Part shown: piece after piece, positions 13,910 to 21,335 of the stretch | Layout: the number at the start of each line of letters is the position of its first letter | Numbering within the stretch: the stretch's first letter is position 1 | Assembly (NCBI GenBank): GCA_900770225.1 | Contig: CAAGJU010000297.1 | Span: 1-31,255 of the forward strand | Reading direction: 5' to 3' | DNA: 31,255 nt | From: Lachnospiraceae bacterium | GTDB taxonomy: Bacteria > Bacillota > Clostridia > Lachnospirales > Lachnospiraceae | Notes under the pieces: model-generated | The model's database searches: none | What the model saw: the letters and a program-made list of their open reading frames with translations, nothing else | What the model was told of the DNA's origin: nothing | Position numbers and translations under genes: made by a program

Positions 13910-15736
13910 TCACGACTGCATCAGCTGATACGTTCTGTTCAGAAACGTAACGGCCTGTCCTCTGGTACAGGTATCGCCCGGCCCGAATTTACTGCCGCCA
14001 TAGCCCTCAATAATGCCGTATTCTGCACCCCAGCTGACAGCCGCAGCATAATAGGCTCCGTCAGACACATCCGTGAAATTTTCCTTCTGAGAAGCCTCCG
14101 GAGATCCGCACCAGCGCCAGATAAAAGCAGCTGCCTGCGCACGTGTAACATTGGCGTTCGGACTGAAGTAATCGTCCGAGGTTCCCTGCGCGATTCCCTG
14201 TGATGCCGCCCACTGGATTGCATCCCAGGCATAGCTTGCGGTGGACACATCCGTGAATTTATTTACTGTGCCATCAACTGCGTTATCGGATGTTTCAGAG
14301 TCATTGGCTGTCGAACTTCCCGCATTGAACGAATTATCTGATGTTGCTCCATCGGCACTGACATCCGGACTGCCCGCGAGCCGGTAAAGGAATGTAACGA
14401 ACTGCGCGCGGGTCACATTGCTTCCCGGCTGAAAAACAAAGTCGCCGGCACCGTCCGTAACGCCCAGGTTGGCCATGACATATACAGCATCATAATAATA
14501 GGCTGTGTCGTCGCGGACATCGCGGAATTTGTCTGTCATGTCATCCGGGTCATAATTTTTCTCAGCGATACTGATCTCGTCATCCGTATACATCTGAAGC
14601 GAAACCGAGCCATTCCTCAGATAGGTGTAAGTCTGTGACAAACCGTTAACAGTGATCCTGTAGCTCACCTCCCGAAGGACACCCCGATAGTACTGCGTTG
14701 TCGGGCTCTGACTTCCAATGAGGAAAAGCAATCGGCCGCCTCCCAGCGAATCGCAGTTGGTGATGTCGGCCAGATAATTTTTGCCATCGTCCATATGCAC
14801 GATGTTCCACATATGAGCCTCTGATCCAAGGCTTCCCTCTACCAGATAGTTTTCGAGCTCACTGTCCGGATGCTGTTTTTTCCAGAGGTCTGACAGGTAT
14901 TTGAACGCCTTTGCGTATCCCTCGCAGACCACATTCGTTGAGGAATCACCGTCGAAGACGTAGATGATCTGCCAGGGATCACCGTAATTCTGTCCGGGAG
15001 CGGTAGTGTCATAGCCGGTGTTATCACAGATCCACTGGCGGTAGTAATCAAGCGCGTCGTACAGATCCTCATCATACGCTTCTGACGCGACCTCCTGCGC
15101 TCTGTCGTACGCTGCCAGCGGAGCTGAGGTCAGCTGCGTGTTGACAGTACACGTACCGGTCGTGCCGCTTGCGCTGTATGCACGGGCAACCGGCATGGTC
15201 ACAACGAGTGTATTTCCGTTCTGCATGGATTGTGTAACGGACGTCTTGTCATACCAGTAAAGTTCAAAGGGGCAGTCATCAAGAAGAGCGTAGATCACAT
15301 TGCTCAGCGAAAAATCCTGGTAGACATATCCATACGCTGCCATGTTCAGCGTGATGACGGAAGACGAGCGCTCTCCGGAATCGATATCGCAGGCGATCTC
15401 ATAGATCGTGTCATACAGCAGCTGGTCAGCATCGGAAAGGGTCGAATAACGATCGCCGGCAGACAGAAGCGTCTGATCATCTCCGGTCTGGAACAGGTGA
15501 TCCACGTATTCCGCAAACATTTCATCGGAATCATCGACGGAAGACGGAATCACGGAGTCCGTTTCTGTGGAGTTTGACAGCGTATCAGCAGAAAGCGTAT
15601 CGGCAAAAGCGCTTACGCTTCCGAAAGCAAGCATCAGAATAGCAGCTGCTGCCGCAGTGCAGAAAGTGAGGAAGATGGAGATGCCGGCCAGCAGCTTTCC
15701 CCCGTCGATATTTCCGTGTGTTGTTTTTGCTGTCAT
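13910..15736 (-). CDS. secreted transglutaminase-like SLH-domain protein
   Basis: An N-terminal hydrophobic segment (~15-45) ending SVSAFA looks like a signal peptide with a long basic front. The central domain (~200-335) has the transglutaminase/cysteine protease triad in order: Cys in STNVVCEGYAKAFKYL, His in SEAHMWNIVHMDDGKNYLAD, and Asp in LADITNCD (about 271, 308, 324). Three SLH domains occupy the last ~200 residues and should bind the protein to the wall. Such domains cross-link or cleave proteins at the cell surface; which applies is unknown. ATG 15736 shares one base with the glycosyltransferase stop (TGATG) and uses the AGGAGG inside its last codons, so translation is coupled. A GTG one codon earlier is the alternative start. 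It ends at the terminator near 13850. Confidence 0.92.
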   Translation of the reverse strand: MTAKTTHGNIDGGKLLAGISIFLTFCTAAAAAILMLAFGSVSAFADTLSADTLSNSTETDSVIPSSVDDSDEMFAEYVDHLFQTGDDQTLLSAGDRYSTLSDADQLLYDTIYEIACDIDSGERSSSVITLNMAAYGYVYQDFSLSNVIYALLDDCPFELYWYDKTSVTQSMQNGNTLVVTMPVARAYSASGTTGTCTVNTQLTSAPLAAYDRAQEVASEAYDEDLYDALDYYRQWICDNTGYDTTAPGQNYGDPWQIIYVFDGDSSTNVVCEGYAKAFKYLSDLWKKQHPDSELENYLVEGSLGSEAHMWNIVHMDDGKNYLADITNCDSLGGGRLLFLIGSQSPTTQYYRGVLREVSYRITVNGLSQTYTYLRNGSVSLQMYTDDEISIAEKNYDPDDMTDKFRDVRDDTAYYYDAVYVMANLGVTDGAGDFVFQPGSNVTRAQFVTFLYRLAGSPDVSADGATSDNSFNAGSSTANDSETSDNAVDGTVNKFTDVSTASYAWDAIQWAASQGIAQGTSDDYFSPNANVTRAQAAAFIWRWCGSPEASQKENFTDVSDGAYYAAAVSWGAEYGIIEGYGGSKFGPGDTCTRGQAVTFLNRTYQLMQS

Positions 15737-16446
15737 CACATTTTCCTCCTGATGGCTTTGAAATCCTTAAGCGCCTGCCAGCCGATCCTTGTGATCTTCT
15801 TCACGTTGATCGAGTTTGTACCACCCTGGCGGGGTTTGAAGGTTATCGGAACGAACCGGACTTTCCTGTGATAATACATGCCAAAAGTAGTGAGCATCAC
15901 ATTCGGCAGGTTGTAATCTTCCGGCATTTTCGGAAGGTATTCTTTCAGATAGGCGGCCGTCATGAGACGAAACGGCGCATTTGAATCCGGAATCGTAACG
16001 CCGAAATAGTGTTTCAGGATGCGGCAGAGTGTCTTCTCCACGAAGGCACGGTCATTACCGTCTCCGCGCACCGTACGGTTGCCGAAAACAGCGTCATAAT
16101 TCTTTCTGTCCCTCCAGAAGGCCTCAAACTCATCCGGGTTCGTCTGACCGTCGGAATCCGTCTGAAAAATATAGTCCGCCTCCTCCTGAAGAGCATACCG
16201 GTAGCCATAGAGAACAGTCGGTCCGTGCCCGCCGTTCGGCTTCGTCAGAGGCTGAAGCAGAGGACGCTCTCTGGCCAGTTCCTCAAGGATTTCATACGTA
16301 TTGTCTTTGCTTCCGTCATTGATGACGACCAGCCTGGATCTGCCCTCCCCATCATGCCTTTCGATGACCGGATACCAGTCATCCACCAGATTTTTTATAT
16401 TCTCTGACTCATTATAAGCCGGAACTACAATGTACAGACAATCCAT
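15736..16446 (-). CDS. glycosyltransferase family 2 (DPM1-like)
   Basis: This 236-residue GT-A enzyme resembles dolichyl/polyprenyl-phosphate sugar transferases. Motifs include YIVVPAYNESENI, VVINDGSKDNT, GGHGPTVLYGYRYAL, the metal-binding FQTDSDGQTNPDEF (DxD), and FVPITFKPRQGGTNSIN near the end. No membrane helices follow, so it would act on the cytoplasmic face and pass sugar from a nucleotide donor to a lipid carrier or wall precursor. ATG 16446 is preceded by GAGGGAG. It is the first gene of a two-gene operon with the transglutaminase-like SLH protein, suggesting a role in decorating or anchoring surface proteins (inference). Tandem 29-bp repeats lie directly upstream. Confidence 0.92.
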   Translation of the reverse strand: MDCLYIVVPAYNESENIKNLVDDWYPVIERHDGEGRSRLVVINDGSKDNTYEILEELARERPLLQPLTKPNGGHGPTVLYGYRYALQEEADYIFQTDSDGQTNPDEFEAFWRDRKNYDAVFGNRTVRGDGNDRAFVEKTLCRILKHYFGVTIPDSNAPFRLMTAAYLKEYLPKMPEDYNLPNVMLTTFGMYYHRKVRFVPITFKPRQGGTNSINVKKITRIGWQALKDFKAIRRKM

Positions 16447-16473
16447 TATATCTCCCTCATTTACGCATTCATC

Positions 16474-16531
16474 TGACGATGGTTAACCATGATTCACACC
16501 GGTGACGATGGTTAACCATGATTCACGCCGG
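16474..16531. promoter_or_regulatory. tandem 29-bp repeat with GTTAAC palindrome (operator)
   Basis: Two adjoining 29-bp units (16474-16502 and 16503-16531) differ at one base. Each contains the perfect 12-bp palindrome ATGGTTAACCAT (16479-16490, 16508-16519). A partial third site, ATCGTTAACC, lies near 16553-16562. The units are 28-85 bp upstream of the glycosyltransferase start, so they probably bind a dimeric repressor or activator on the same DNA-helix face at a spacing of nearly three turns. Confidence 0.7.
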
Positions 16532-16857
16532 CAATAAATAGCCTCCTGAAGACATCGTTAACCGGTATTTCCTGAACTATATACTACCAGATTGATTTTG
16601 GTACTTCACACCGTTATTTGCATTTCCCGTCCTTTTTTATCCCTTTCACACGCTTCTGTATGCCGCAACTTTTTCTGCTCCTTCAGTTTTTTGTTGTCTC
16701 CGCAACATACTTATTGCGTCAATCATACGACAATAGGCAGGATGAAACACTTAAAGCGAATTGATCCTGATATCACAGCATGCAGGCAGATCATCACTTT
16801 TCAGGCAGATTTCACTCTGCATACGCTGCGGTAACGACATAAGAAGGAGGATTTTTT
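16532..16857. promoter_or_regulatory. divergent intergenic region
   Basis: No gene is supported here; an ORF at 16592-16834 lacks a binding site and family likeness. It must contain the promoters of the glycosyltransferase operon (minus) and the DUF1858 operon (plus), but no -35/-10 pair is convincing. CAGGCAGAT is repeated near 16782 and 16804. Confidence 0.4.
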
Positions 16858-17070
16858 ATGGCAAACCTGGTTACGAGAAAAACACTGATCGGAGAACTGG
16901 TAAACAACTACCCTGAGACAGCAGATGTGCTGTACGGCGTTGGCATGCACTGCCTCGGCTGCCCGGCTTCCCAGGCAGATTCCGTGGAAGACGCCTGCGG
17001 AATTCATGAGATCAATCCCGATCTCGTTGTTACAGCGCTGAACGAGAAAATCGCAGCAGTCAGGGGGTAA
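16858..17070 (+). CDS. DUF1858 redox-disulfide domain protein
   Basis: This 70-residue protein is a stand-alone DUF1858 domain, the type described as a hybrid-cluster-protein-associated redox disulfide domain. The diagnostic segment is ELVNNYPETADVLYGVGMHC followed by LGCPAS, giving the CxxC pair (HCLGCP); a further Cys follows in EDACGIHEIN. ATG 16858 has an excellent GGAGG site. The next ORF begins 5 bp after its stop, so the two form an operon. Members are thought to take part in thiol redox or [Fe-S]/nitric-oxide-related chemistry in anaerobes, but their precise role is not established. No hybrid cluster protein gene is in the window. Confidence 0.88.
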   Translation: MANLVTRKTLIGELVNNYPETADVLYGVGMHCLGCPASQADSVEDACGIHEINPDLVVTALNEKIAAVRG

Positions 17071-17075
17071 TCATA

Positions 17076-17654
17076 ATGAGTGCAAATTTAGGACCGATTC
17101 ATTTCTGGCTTTACAACAAGATCGGAAAACAGGAGCAGCTGACCGCAGAGATCGCAGCTCTGGCAGAGAAAAACGGCTGGATCGATGCTGCTGATCACTA
17201 TACGAAAACACTGCCTCCTCTGGAGACGGTGATCGATGAGGGAAATATTCATGGCTGGCTTCAGGCGCAGATCACCGATGCCGAGACCCGCTACGCAGAC
17301 CTTGTGACGGAGATCCTCAAACCGGATGCAAAACGTCTGGATACCCTCTGTGCCGCTGCAGAGCAGTTTGGAGAACAGCATGCATTACAGGCGAGCTCCG
17401 CTGAGGATGCCTTCAAGGCATTCGAAGATTTCTTTGTGAACGGCATGCCCTGCGACCGCGTCAACTCCGTTACAAGAGCATCCGCAGATTATTTTTCCTG
17501 GGAGATGACGCAGGATATTCACGCGCAGTACTGGGACGGCAGCAGCTCGACCTACTACAAGATCCGGAAAAGTGTTATGGAGGGCATGCTGAAGCAGAGC
17601 GGGTATGCGCTGGAAGCCGATGATGATTTCCATTATACCATCGTTGCCAGATAA
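17076..17654 (+). CDS. unrecognised helical protein paired with DUF1858
   Basis: A 192-residue soluble protein that I cannot assign to a family. It begins GPIHFWLYNKIGKQEQLTAE and is predicted mostly helical, with a single Cys in FFVNGMPCDRVNSVTRASAD and later WEMTQDIHAQYWDG and YYKIRKSVMEGMLKQSGYAL. Conserved-looking His (H9, H33, H50 region), Trp and Cys residues would suit a metal or heme site, but this is speculation. It has no signal peptide or membrane segment. AGGGGG precedes the ATG and the gene is coupled to the DUF1858 gene 5 bp upstream, so a shared redox function is the best guess. Confidence 0.75.
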   Translation: MSANLGPIHFWLYNKIGKQEQLTAEIAALAEKNGWIDAADHYTKTLPPLETVIDEGNIHGWLQAQITDAETRYADLVTEILKPDAKRLDTLCAAAEQFGEQHALQASSAEDAFKAFEDFFVNGMPCDRVNSVTRASADYFSWEMTQDIHAQYWDGSSSTYYKIRKSVMEGMLKQSGYALEADDDFHYTIVAR

Positions 17655-17662
17655 CTTAGCCC

Positions 17663-17890
17663 AATAACAGCTCCCACAGCGATCGGCTCACTGCACGTTT
17701 TTCTGTTCGCTCGCACGCGCCTGTTTGCGGCCCTCTGCCAAAACGCGCAGAAATGCTTTTCAAAGTCTTACATGCGAAGACATTAAGAAAGCATTTCTGC
17801 TTGAACGGTTGGCACCCGGGCCGCAGCTAGCGTGCTCACTCACGACGAAAAACGCACAATGTTCGCCGATCATCTGTGGGAACTGTTATT
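17663..17890. repeat. 228-bp imperfect palindrome (MITE-like or long RNA hairpin)
   Basis: The left arm (17663-17759) and the reverse complement of the right arm (17788-17890) align along their whole length with small gaps. Matching blocks are AATAACAG, TCCCACAG, GATCGGC, CGTTTTTC, TGCGGCCC, TGCCAA and GCAGAAATGCTTT. The centre holds a further GTCTT/AAGAC stem. There is no coding frame in it. Ends AATAACAG/CTGTTATT resemble the terminal repeats of a miniature element. No target duplication is obvious at the flanks. Confidence 0.75.
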
Positions 17891-17932
17891 TTGTTGCCTG
17901 AATTTACAAAAAGATGCCGACACATATTGCAA

Positions 17933-17961
17933 TTGCCAGCCAACAGCCCCGATGATAGAAT
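17933..17961 (+). promoter_or_regulatory. promoter of the FMN-dependent dehydrogenase gene
   Basis: TTGCCA (17933-17938) and TAGAAT (17956-17961) are 17 bp apart, giving a leader of about 60 nt before ATG 18029. It lies 43 bp after the large palindrome. Confidence 0.55.
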
Positions 17962-18028
17962 TTTCCGTAGATAAAATGCAAAAAAGCTAATAACGTATGA
18001 CCCTCTCATAGTAAAGGAGCGTTTGAAG

Positions 18029-18994
18029 ATGGAAAATTCTGAGCAGAAATGGCCGGATCCGGCCGGTGTTATTCCGGTCACAGACAAGTCACCGGCTGAC
18101 GCCAATGTCAGCACGAGGAGATATCTGGACAGCCTTCAGGTGGAGATGCGCCTGATCAACTCTGTAAAACCGGATCTGAGCGTTGAGATTTTCGGAAGGA
18201 CATATCGCACACCGATCATGATGCCTGCTTTTTCCCACCTGAACAAGACGGCATCGGACGGGCGCACTCCGATGACCGAGTACGCCGCTGCGGCGAAGGA
18301 GCTCGGTGCACTGAACTGGGTCGGCATGGAGAGCAATGAGACCTTTGCAAAGATTGCAGCAGAAGGCGCGGATACGGTCCGTATCATCAAGCCTTTTCTG
18401 GATCAGGACCGAATCTTTGCCGAGATGGAGTTTGCCAGAAAATGCCATGCTGTTGCTGTCGGCATGGATATCGACCACATCGCCGGTAAGGACGGCGAGT
18501 ATGACGTGGTAGATGGTGCACCGATGGGACCGGTTCTTTCTTATGATCTCGCCAAATATGTGAAAGCGGCCGGACTGCCCTTTGTTGTAAAGGGCGTTCT
18601 TTCGGTGACGGATGCCCTCATGGCAAGGGATGCTGGCGCCGCTGCCATCGTCGTCTCCCATCACCACGGAAGGGTTCCGTTCGGCATTCCGCCCATTTCC
18701 TGTCTGCCGTCCATCAGAAAGGCTCTGGACGGAAGCAATGTGGCGATTTTCTGCGACTGTTCAATTGATACCGGTTACAACGCCTACAAGGCACTGGCCC
18801 TTGGCGCCGATGCCGTGGCAGTGGGACGCGGCATTCTGATGCCGCTTCTGAAAGAAGGCCGGGAGGGCGTCGTCAGGAAAGTTGATCAGATGAACCGCCA
18901 GCTCTCTGAGATGTGTATGTACACCGGCGTCCACGACATGACGTCATTTGATCCGACCGTGCTGCACACGGCGTATCATTTATCAGGGTTGTAA
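18029..18994 (+). CDS. FMN-dependent alpha-hydroxyacid dehydrogenase/oxidase
   Basis: The protein belongs to the FMN-binding TIM-barrel family of lactate/glycolate oxidases and flavocytochrome b2. Visible family segments are GRTYRTPIMMPAFSHLNKTA, the FMN-site strand LPFVVKGVLSVTDALMARDA, the catalytic His/Arg motif in the unusual form VVSHHHGRVPFG (usual SNHGGRQ), and the phosphate-binding end GADAVAVGRGIL. At 321 residues it is somewhat short, having a reduced N-terminus. ATG 18029 has AAAGGAG 9 bp upstream; a TTG two codons earlier is less likely. In a strict anaerobe it probably acts as a dehydrogenase of lactate or another 2-hydroxyacid, passing electrons to an unknown acceptor. It is single and convergent with the alcohol dehydrogenase gene. 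Confidence 0.88.
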   Translation: MENSEQKWPDPAGVIPVTDKSPADANVSTRRYLDSLQVEMRLINSVKPDLSVEIFGRTYRTPIMMPAFSHLNKTASDGRTPMTEYAAAAKELGALNWVGMESNETFAKIAAEGADTVRIIKPFLDQDRIFAEMEFARKCHAVAVGMDIDHIAGKDGEYDVVDGAPMGPVLSYDLAKYVKAAGLPFVVKGVLSVTDALMARDAGAAAIVVSHHHGRVPFGIPPISCLPSIRKALDGSNVAIFCDCSIDTGYNAYKALALGADAVAVGRGILMPLLKEGREGVVRKVDQMNRQLSEMCMYTGVHDMTSFDPTVLHTAYHLSGL

Positions 18995-19023
18995 TGAACG
19001 TTACAATGTCTTCGCGAGTACAA

Positions 19024-20217
19024 TCAGTCGAGCTGCCCGACTTTGCGAATGATCCTCTTAAAGTGTTCCCTGTCATAGATGACGGGAACCGGGTAGAGCG
19101 GATTTGCTTCTTTATCCGCCCATTCTGCCATCTGATCCAGATCACTCTCTGAGATGCCTTCGATGTGATCCGGTATATCGAACTGTCGGTTCATGTCCCT
19201 GATCTTCTGGATAAATGCATTCGCGCATGCCTGATCCGTACCAGCCGCGATATGGGCGAATCTGGCAAGCTCAGCGAGCGGCCGCTCTGCTTTTCTGCCA
19301 TAATCCTCCAGAACGATCGGCAGGATCACTGCGTTGGCGAGGCCATGCGGTACATGATACAGCCCGCCGATGGTGTGCGCGATGGCATGGACATTACCCA
19401 CGCAGGCGGTGGTAAACGCCAGTCCCGCTTTATAGGAGGCAAAAAGCATCTCCTGCCGCGCTTTCATATCATCCGGTTTTGCATATGCCACCGGCAGATC
19501 ATGCAGGATAGTGCGGACTGCCTCGCGGCACTGTCCCGGCGTCTCCCGGCGGTGATATGGCTTATTCAGATAAGCTTCCACCGCATGCGTCAGCGCATCC
19601 ATTCCCGTGGTAGCGGTGAGCGCCGGCGGAAGGGACACGGTAAGAACAGGATCCAGAATGGCGTAATCCGGGCAGAGCACAAAATCATTGATGGCGTATT
19701 TGTGGTGCGTCTCCCCGTCGGAGATGACAGCTGCCACCGTGCATTCTGACCCGGTGCCCGCCGTCGTCGGCACGGCGATGAAAAGCGGTGTTTTTTTGCG
19801 TACCCTTAAGGTGCCGCCCATCTCCTGCAGCGTTTTATCCGGTCTGGCGATACGGGCGGAAGCAGCCTTTGCAGCGTCCATATTTGAGCCGCCGCCGATC
19901 GCTACAAAGCAGTCACAGCTTTCTTCTGTATACATGGCTGCGATCTTCTCAACAGTTTCAATATCCGGGTCAGGCCGGACTTCGGAGAACAGCGAATATT
20001 CCGTCAGCTTTTCACAGGCATTGCGGAAGAAATCACTCTTCACGATCCTCGGACCTGTAACGATCATCGGATGCTTTTTCCCCTCTTTCTCCAGAATTTC
20101 ACACAGACGATCGAGCGCATGAGCTCCGGAAATCACCTCAGGGCCGCCCGCCGGCATGGCTTTGATGCCCAGGCCGAACACGCCCTGATAAATTCTGTCA
20201 TATATCTGATTTGCCAT
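19024..20217 (-). CDS. iron-containing alcohol dehydrogenase
   Basis: A group III (Fe-dependent) alcohol dehydrogenase of 397 residues. NAD-binding GGGSNMDAAKA and PTTAGTGSECT, the metal region GMDALTHAVEAYLNK, and the His cluster VGNVHAIAHTIGGLYHVPHG are all present, so it should be active on an alcohol or aldehyde with NAD(P)H. I chose ATG 20217 because AGGAAAGGA lies 10 bp upstream and the protein then begins MANQIYDRIYQ, as expected for the family. The frame runs open upstream to 20337, but the first 40 residues have no family match and no binding site. It follows endonuclease IV on the same strand with a 140-bp gap holding a possible promoter. Confidence 0.92.
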   Translation of the reverse strand: MANQIYDRIYQGVFGLGIKAMPAGGPEVISGAHALDRLCEILEKEGKKHPMIVTGPRIVKSDFFRNACEKLTEYSLFSEVRPDPDIETVEKIAAMYTEESCDCFVAIGGGSNMDAAKAASARIARPDKTLQEMGGTLRVRKKTPLFIAVPTTAGTGSECTVAAVISDGETHHKYAINDFVLCPDYAILDPVLTVSLPPALTATTGMDALTHAVEAYLNKPYHRRETPGQCREAVRTILHDLPVAYAKPDDMKARQEMLFASYKAGLAFTTACVGNVHAIAHTIGGLYHVPHGLANAVILPIVLEDYGRKAERPLAELARFAHIAAGTDQACANAFIQKIRDMNRQFDIPDHIEGISESDLDQMAEWADKEANPLYPVPVIYDREHFKRIIRKVGQLD

Positions 20218-20243
20218 CACCATTGTATCCTTTCCTGTATCCG

Positions 20244-20272
20244 ATATAATGTTTCCGATATTTTTATGAAAA
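20244..20272 (-). promoter_or_regulatory. possible promoter of the alcohol dehydrogenase gene
   Basis: On the minus strand TTTTCA (20272-20267) and TTATAT (20249-20244) are 17 bp apart and end about 27 bp before the chosen start. The match is weak, but it supports the shorter start and independent transcription from endonuclease IV. Confidence 0.35.
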
Positions 20273-20357
20273 GCCTTATCTTCCTGAAATTTAATGTAAT
20301 TGACCGTAGACATGATGCACTCGGACTGTACGAGCATGGAGTATAGGGCAGTCGGTT

Positions 20358-21239
20358 CTAATACGGTATGAGGTTTACTGAAAAGGTAACTTCAGGTATT
20401 TCAAGCCCCTGCCAGGCTTTCACTTTCGCGATCTCCCGGATATATCCGTCCCGGTCGTTGGGTGTCTCCAGAATGAACGGCCGGCCGTCAAGCGCCGGAT
20501 GACAGACGACCCGGCGCAGTGCTTCTTCTCCGATGCAGCCGCAGCCCAGCTTCTCATGACGGTCTTTATGTGATCCGCAGTCATTTTTCGAATCGTTCAG
20601 GTGTACTGCTTTCAGCCGGTCAAGCCCCACCACTTTGTCAAAGGAAGTGAGCACGCCATCCAGATCATTCACAATATCGTATCCGCCATCCCACACATGA
20701 CAGGTATCAAAGCAGACGCCGACCTTTGCCCGTTTATCTTCATCGATTCTGTCCAGGATTTCACGAAGTTCCTCAAAGGTCCTGCCGATTTCCGTGCCTT
20801 TTCCCGCCATTGTCTCAAGCAGCACAGTTGTACTCTGATCCGGCCGAATGTAGGTGTTCAGTACTTCGGCGATCCTGTCCATGCACGCCTCGCGGTCCTG
20901 TTTCAGCGAATTGCCTGGATGAAAATTGAAATAATTTCCGGGAAGCAGCTCCATTTTTTCCAGGTCCTCCCGAAAACACTCCTCCGCATACTCTCTTGCG
21001 CGGTCCTTGTCCGAGCACAGATTCATCGTGTACGGCGCATGTGCGACCAGTTTTCCAAACCCATGCTCTTTTGCAAACGCGTCAAGCGCCGCCATATCAG
21101 CCGGATCAGGCGCTTTCACCTGTCCGCCCCGCGGGTTGCGCGTAAAAAATGCAAATGTATTGCCGCCCATGGCGAAAATCTCCCGTCCCATCGCCGCATA
21201 ACCGTCCGAAATGGAAAGATGACAGCCTGTGTAAATCAT
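20358..21239 (-). CDS. nfo: deoxyribonuclease IV (endonuclease IV, AP endonuclease)
   Basis: Endonuclease IV cuts 5' to abasic sites in base excision repair. The metal-binding barrel motifs are all recognisable: HLSISDG, LVAHAPYTMNL, NYFNFHPGN, VLLETMAGKGTEIG, VGVCFDTCHVWDGGYD, VHLNDSKNDCGSHKDRHEKL and FILETPN. The 293-residue length is normal. ATG 21239 has AAGGGAG directly before it; the longer frame to 21293 adds residues with no family match. It follows the helicase gene by 97 bp on the same strand, so the two could be a DNA-repair unit, but no shared promoter can be shown. Confidence 0.95.
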   Translation of the reverse strand: MIYTGCHLSISDGYAAMGREIFAMGGNTFAFFTRNPRGGQVKAPDPADMAALDAFAKEHGFGKLVAHAPYTMNLCSDKDRAREYAEECFREDLEKMELLPGNYFNFHPGNSLKQDREACMDRIAEVLNTYIRPDQSTTVLLETMAGKGTEIGRTFEELREILDRIDEDKRAKVGVCFDTCHVWDGGYDIVNDLDGVLTSFDKVVGLDRLKAVHLNDSKNDCGSHKDRHEKLGCGCIGEEALRRVVCHPALDGRPFILETPNDRDGYIREIAKVKAWQGLEIPEVTFSVNLIPY

Positions 21240-21335
21240 ATTTTTCTCCCTTATGAAATTTCTGCCAATGGATGTCATCATCAGATTGACCACAGTCCAT
21301 AACTCCGCTGGAGATTAAAAGGCCAGGAAGCATGA

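Noticed and set aside
16474..16531. A 16-codon leader peptide (starting MVNHRHRC) on the minus strand across the 29-bp repeats
   Set aside because: No binding site precedes its ATG; the perfect palindromes and tandem layout fit operators better.
16474..16531. CRISPR-like array
   Set aside because: The units adjoin without spacers, there are only two, and no cas genes are present.
16760..16776. FNR-type site TTGATCCTGATATCA before the DUF1858 operon
   Set aside because: The right half does not match ATCAA at the required spacing.
20218..20337. N-terminal extension of the iron alcohol dehydrogenase
   Set aside because: No binding site at either upstream ATG and no family match; AGGAAAGGA sits before ATG 20217.
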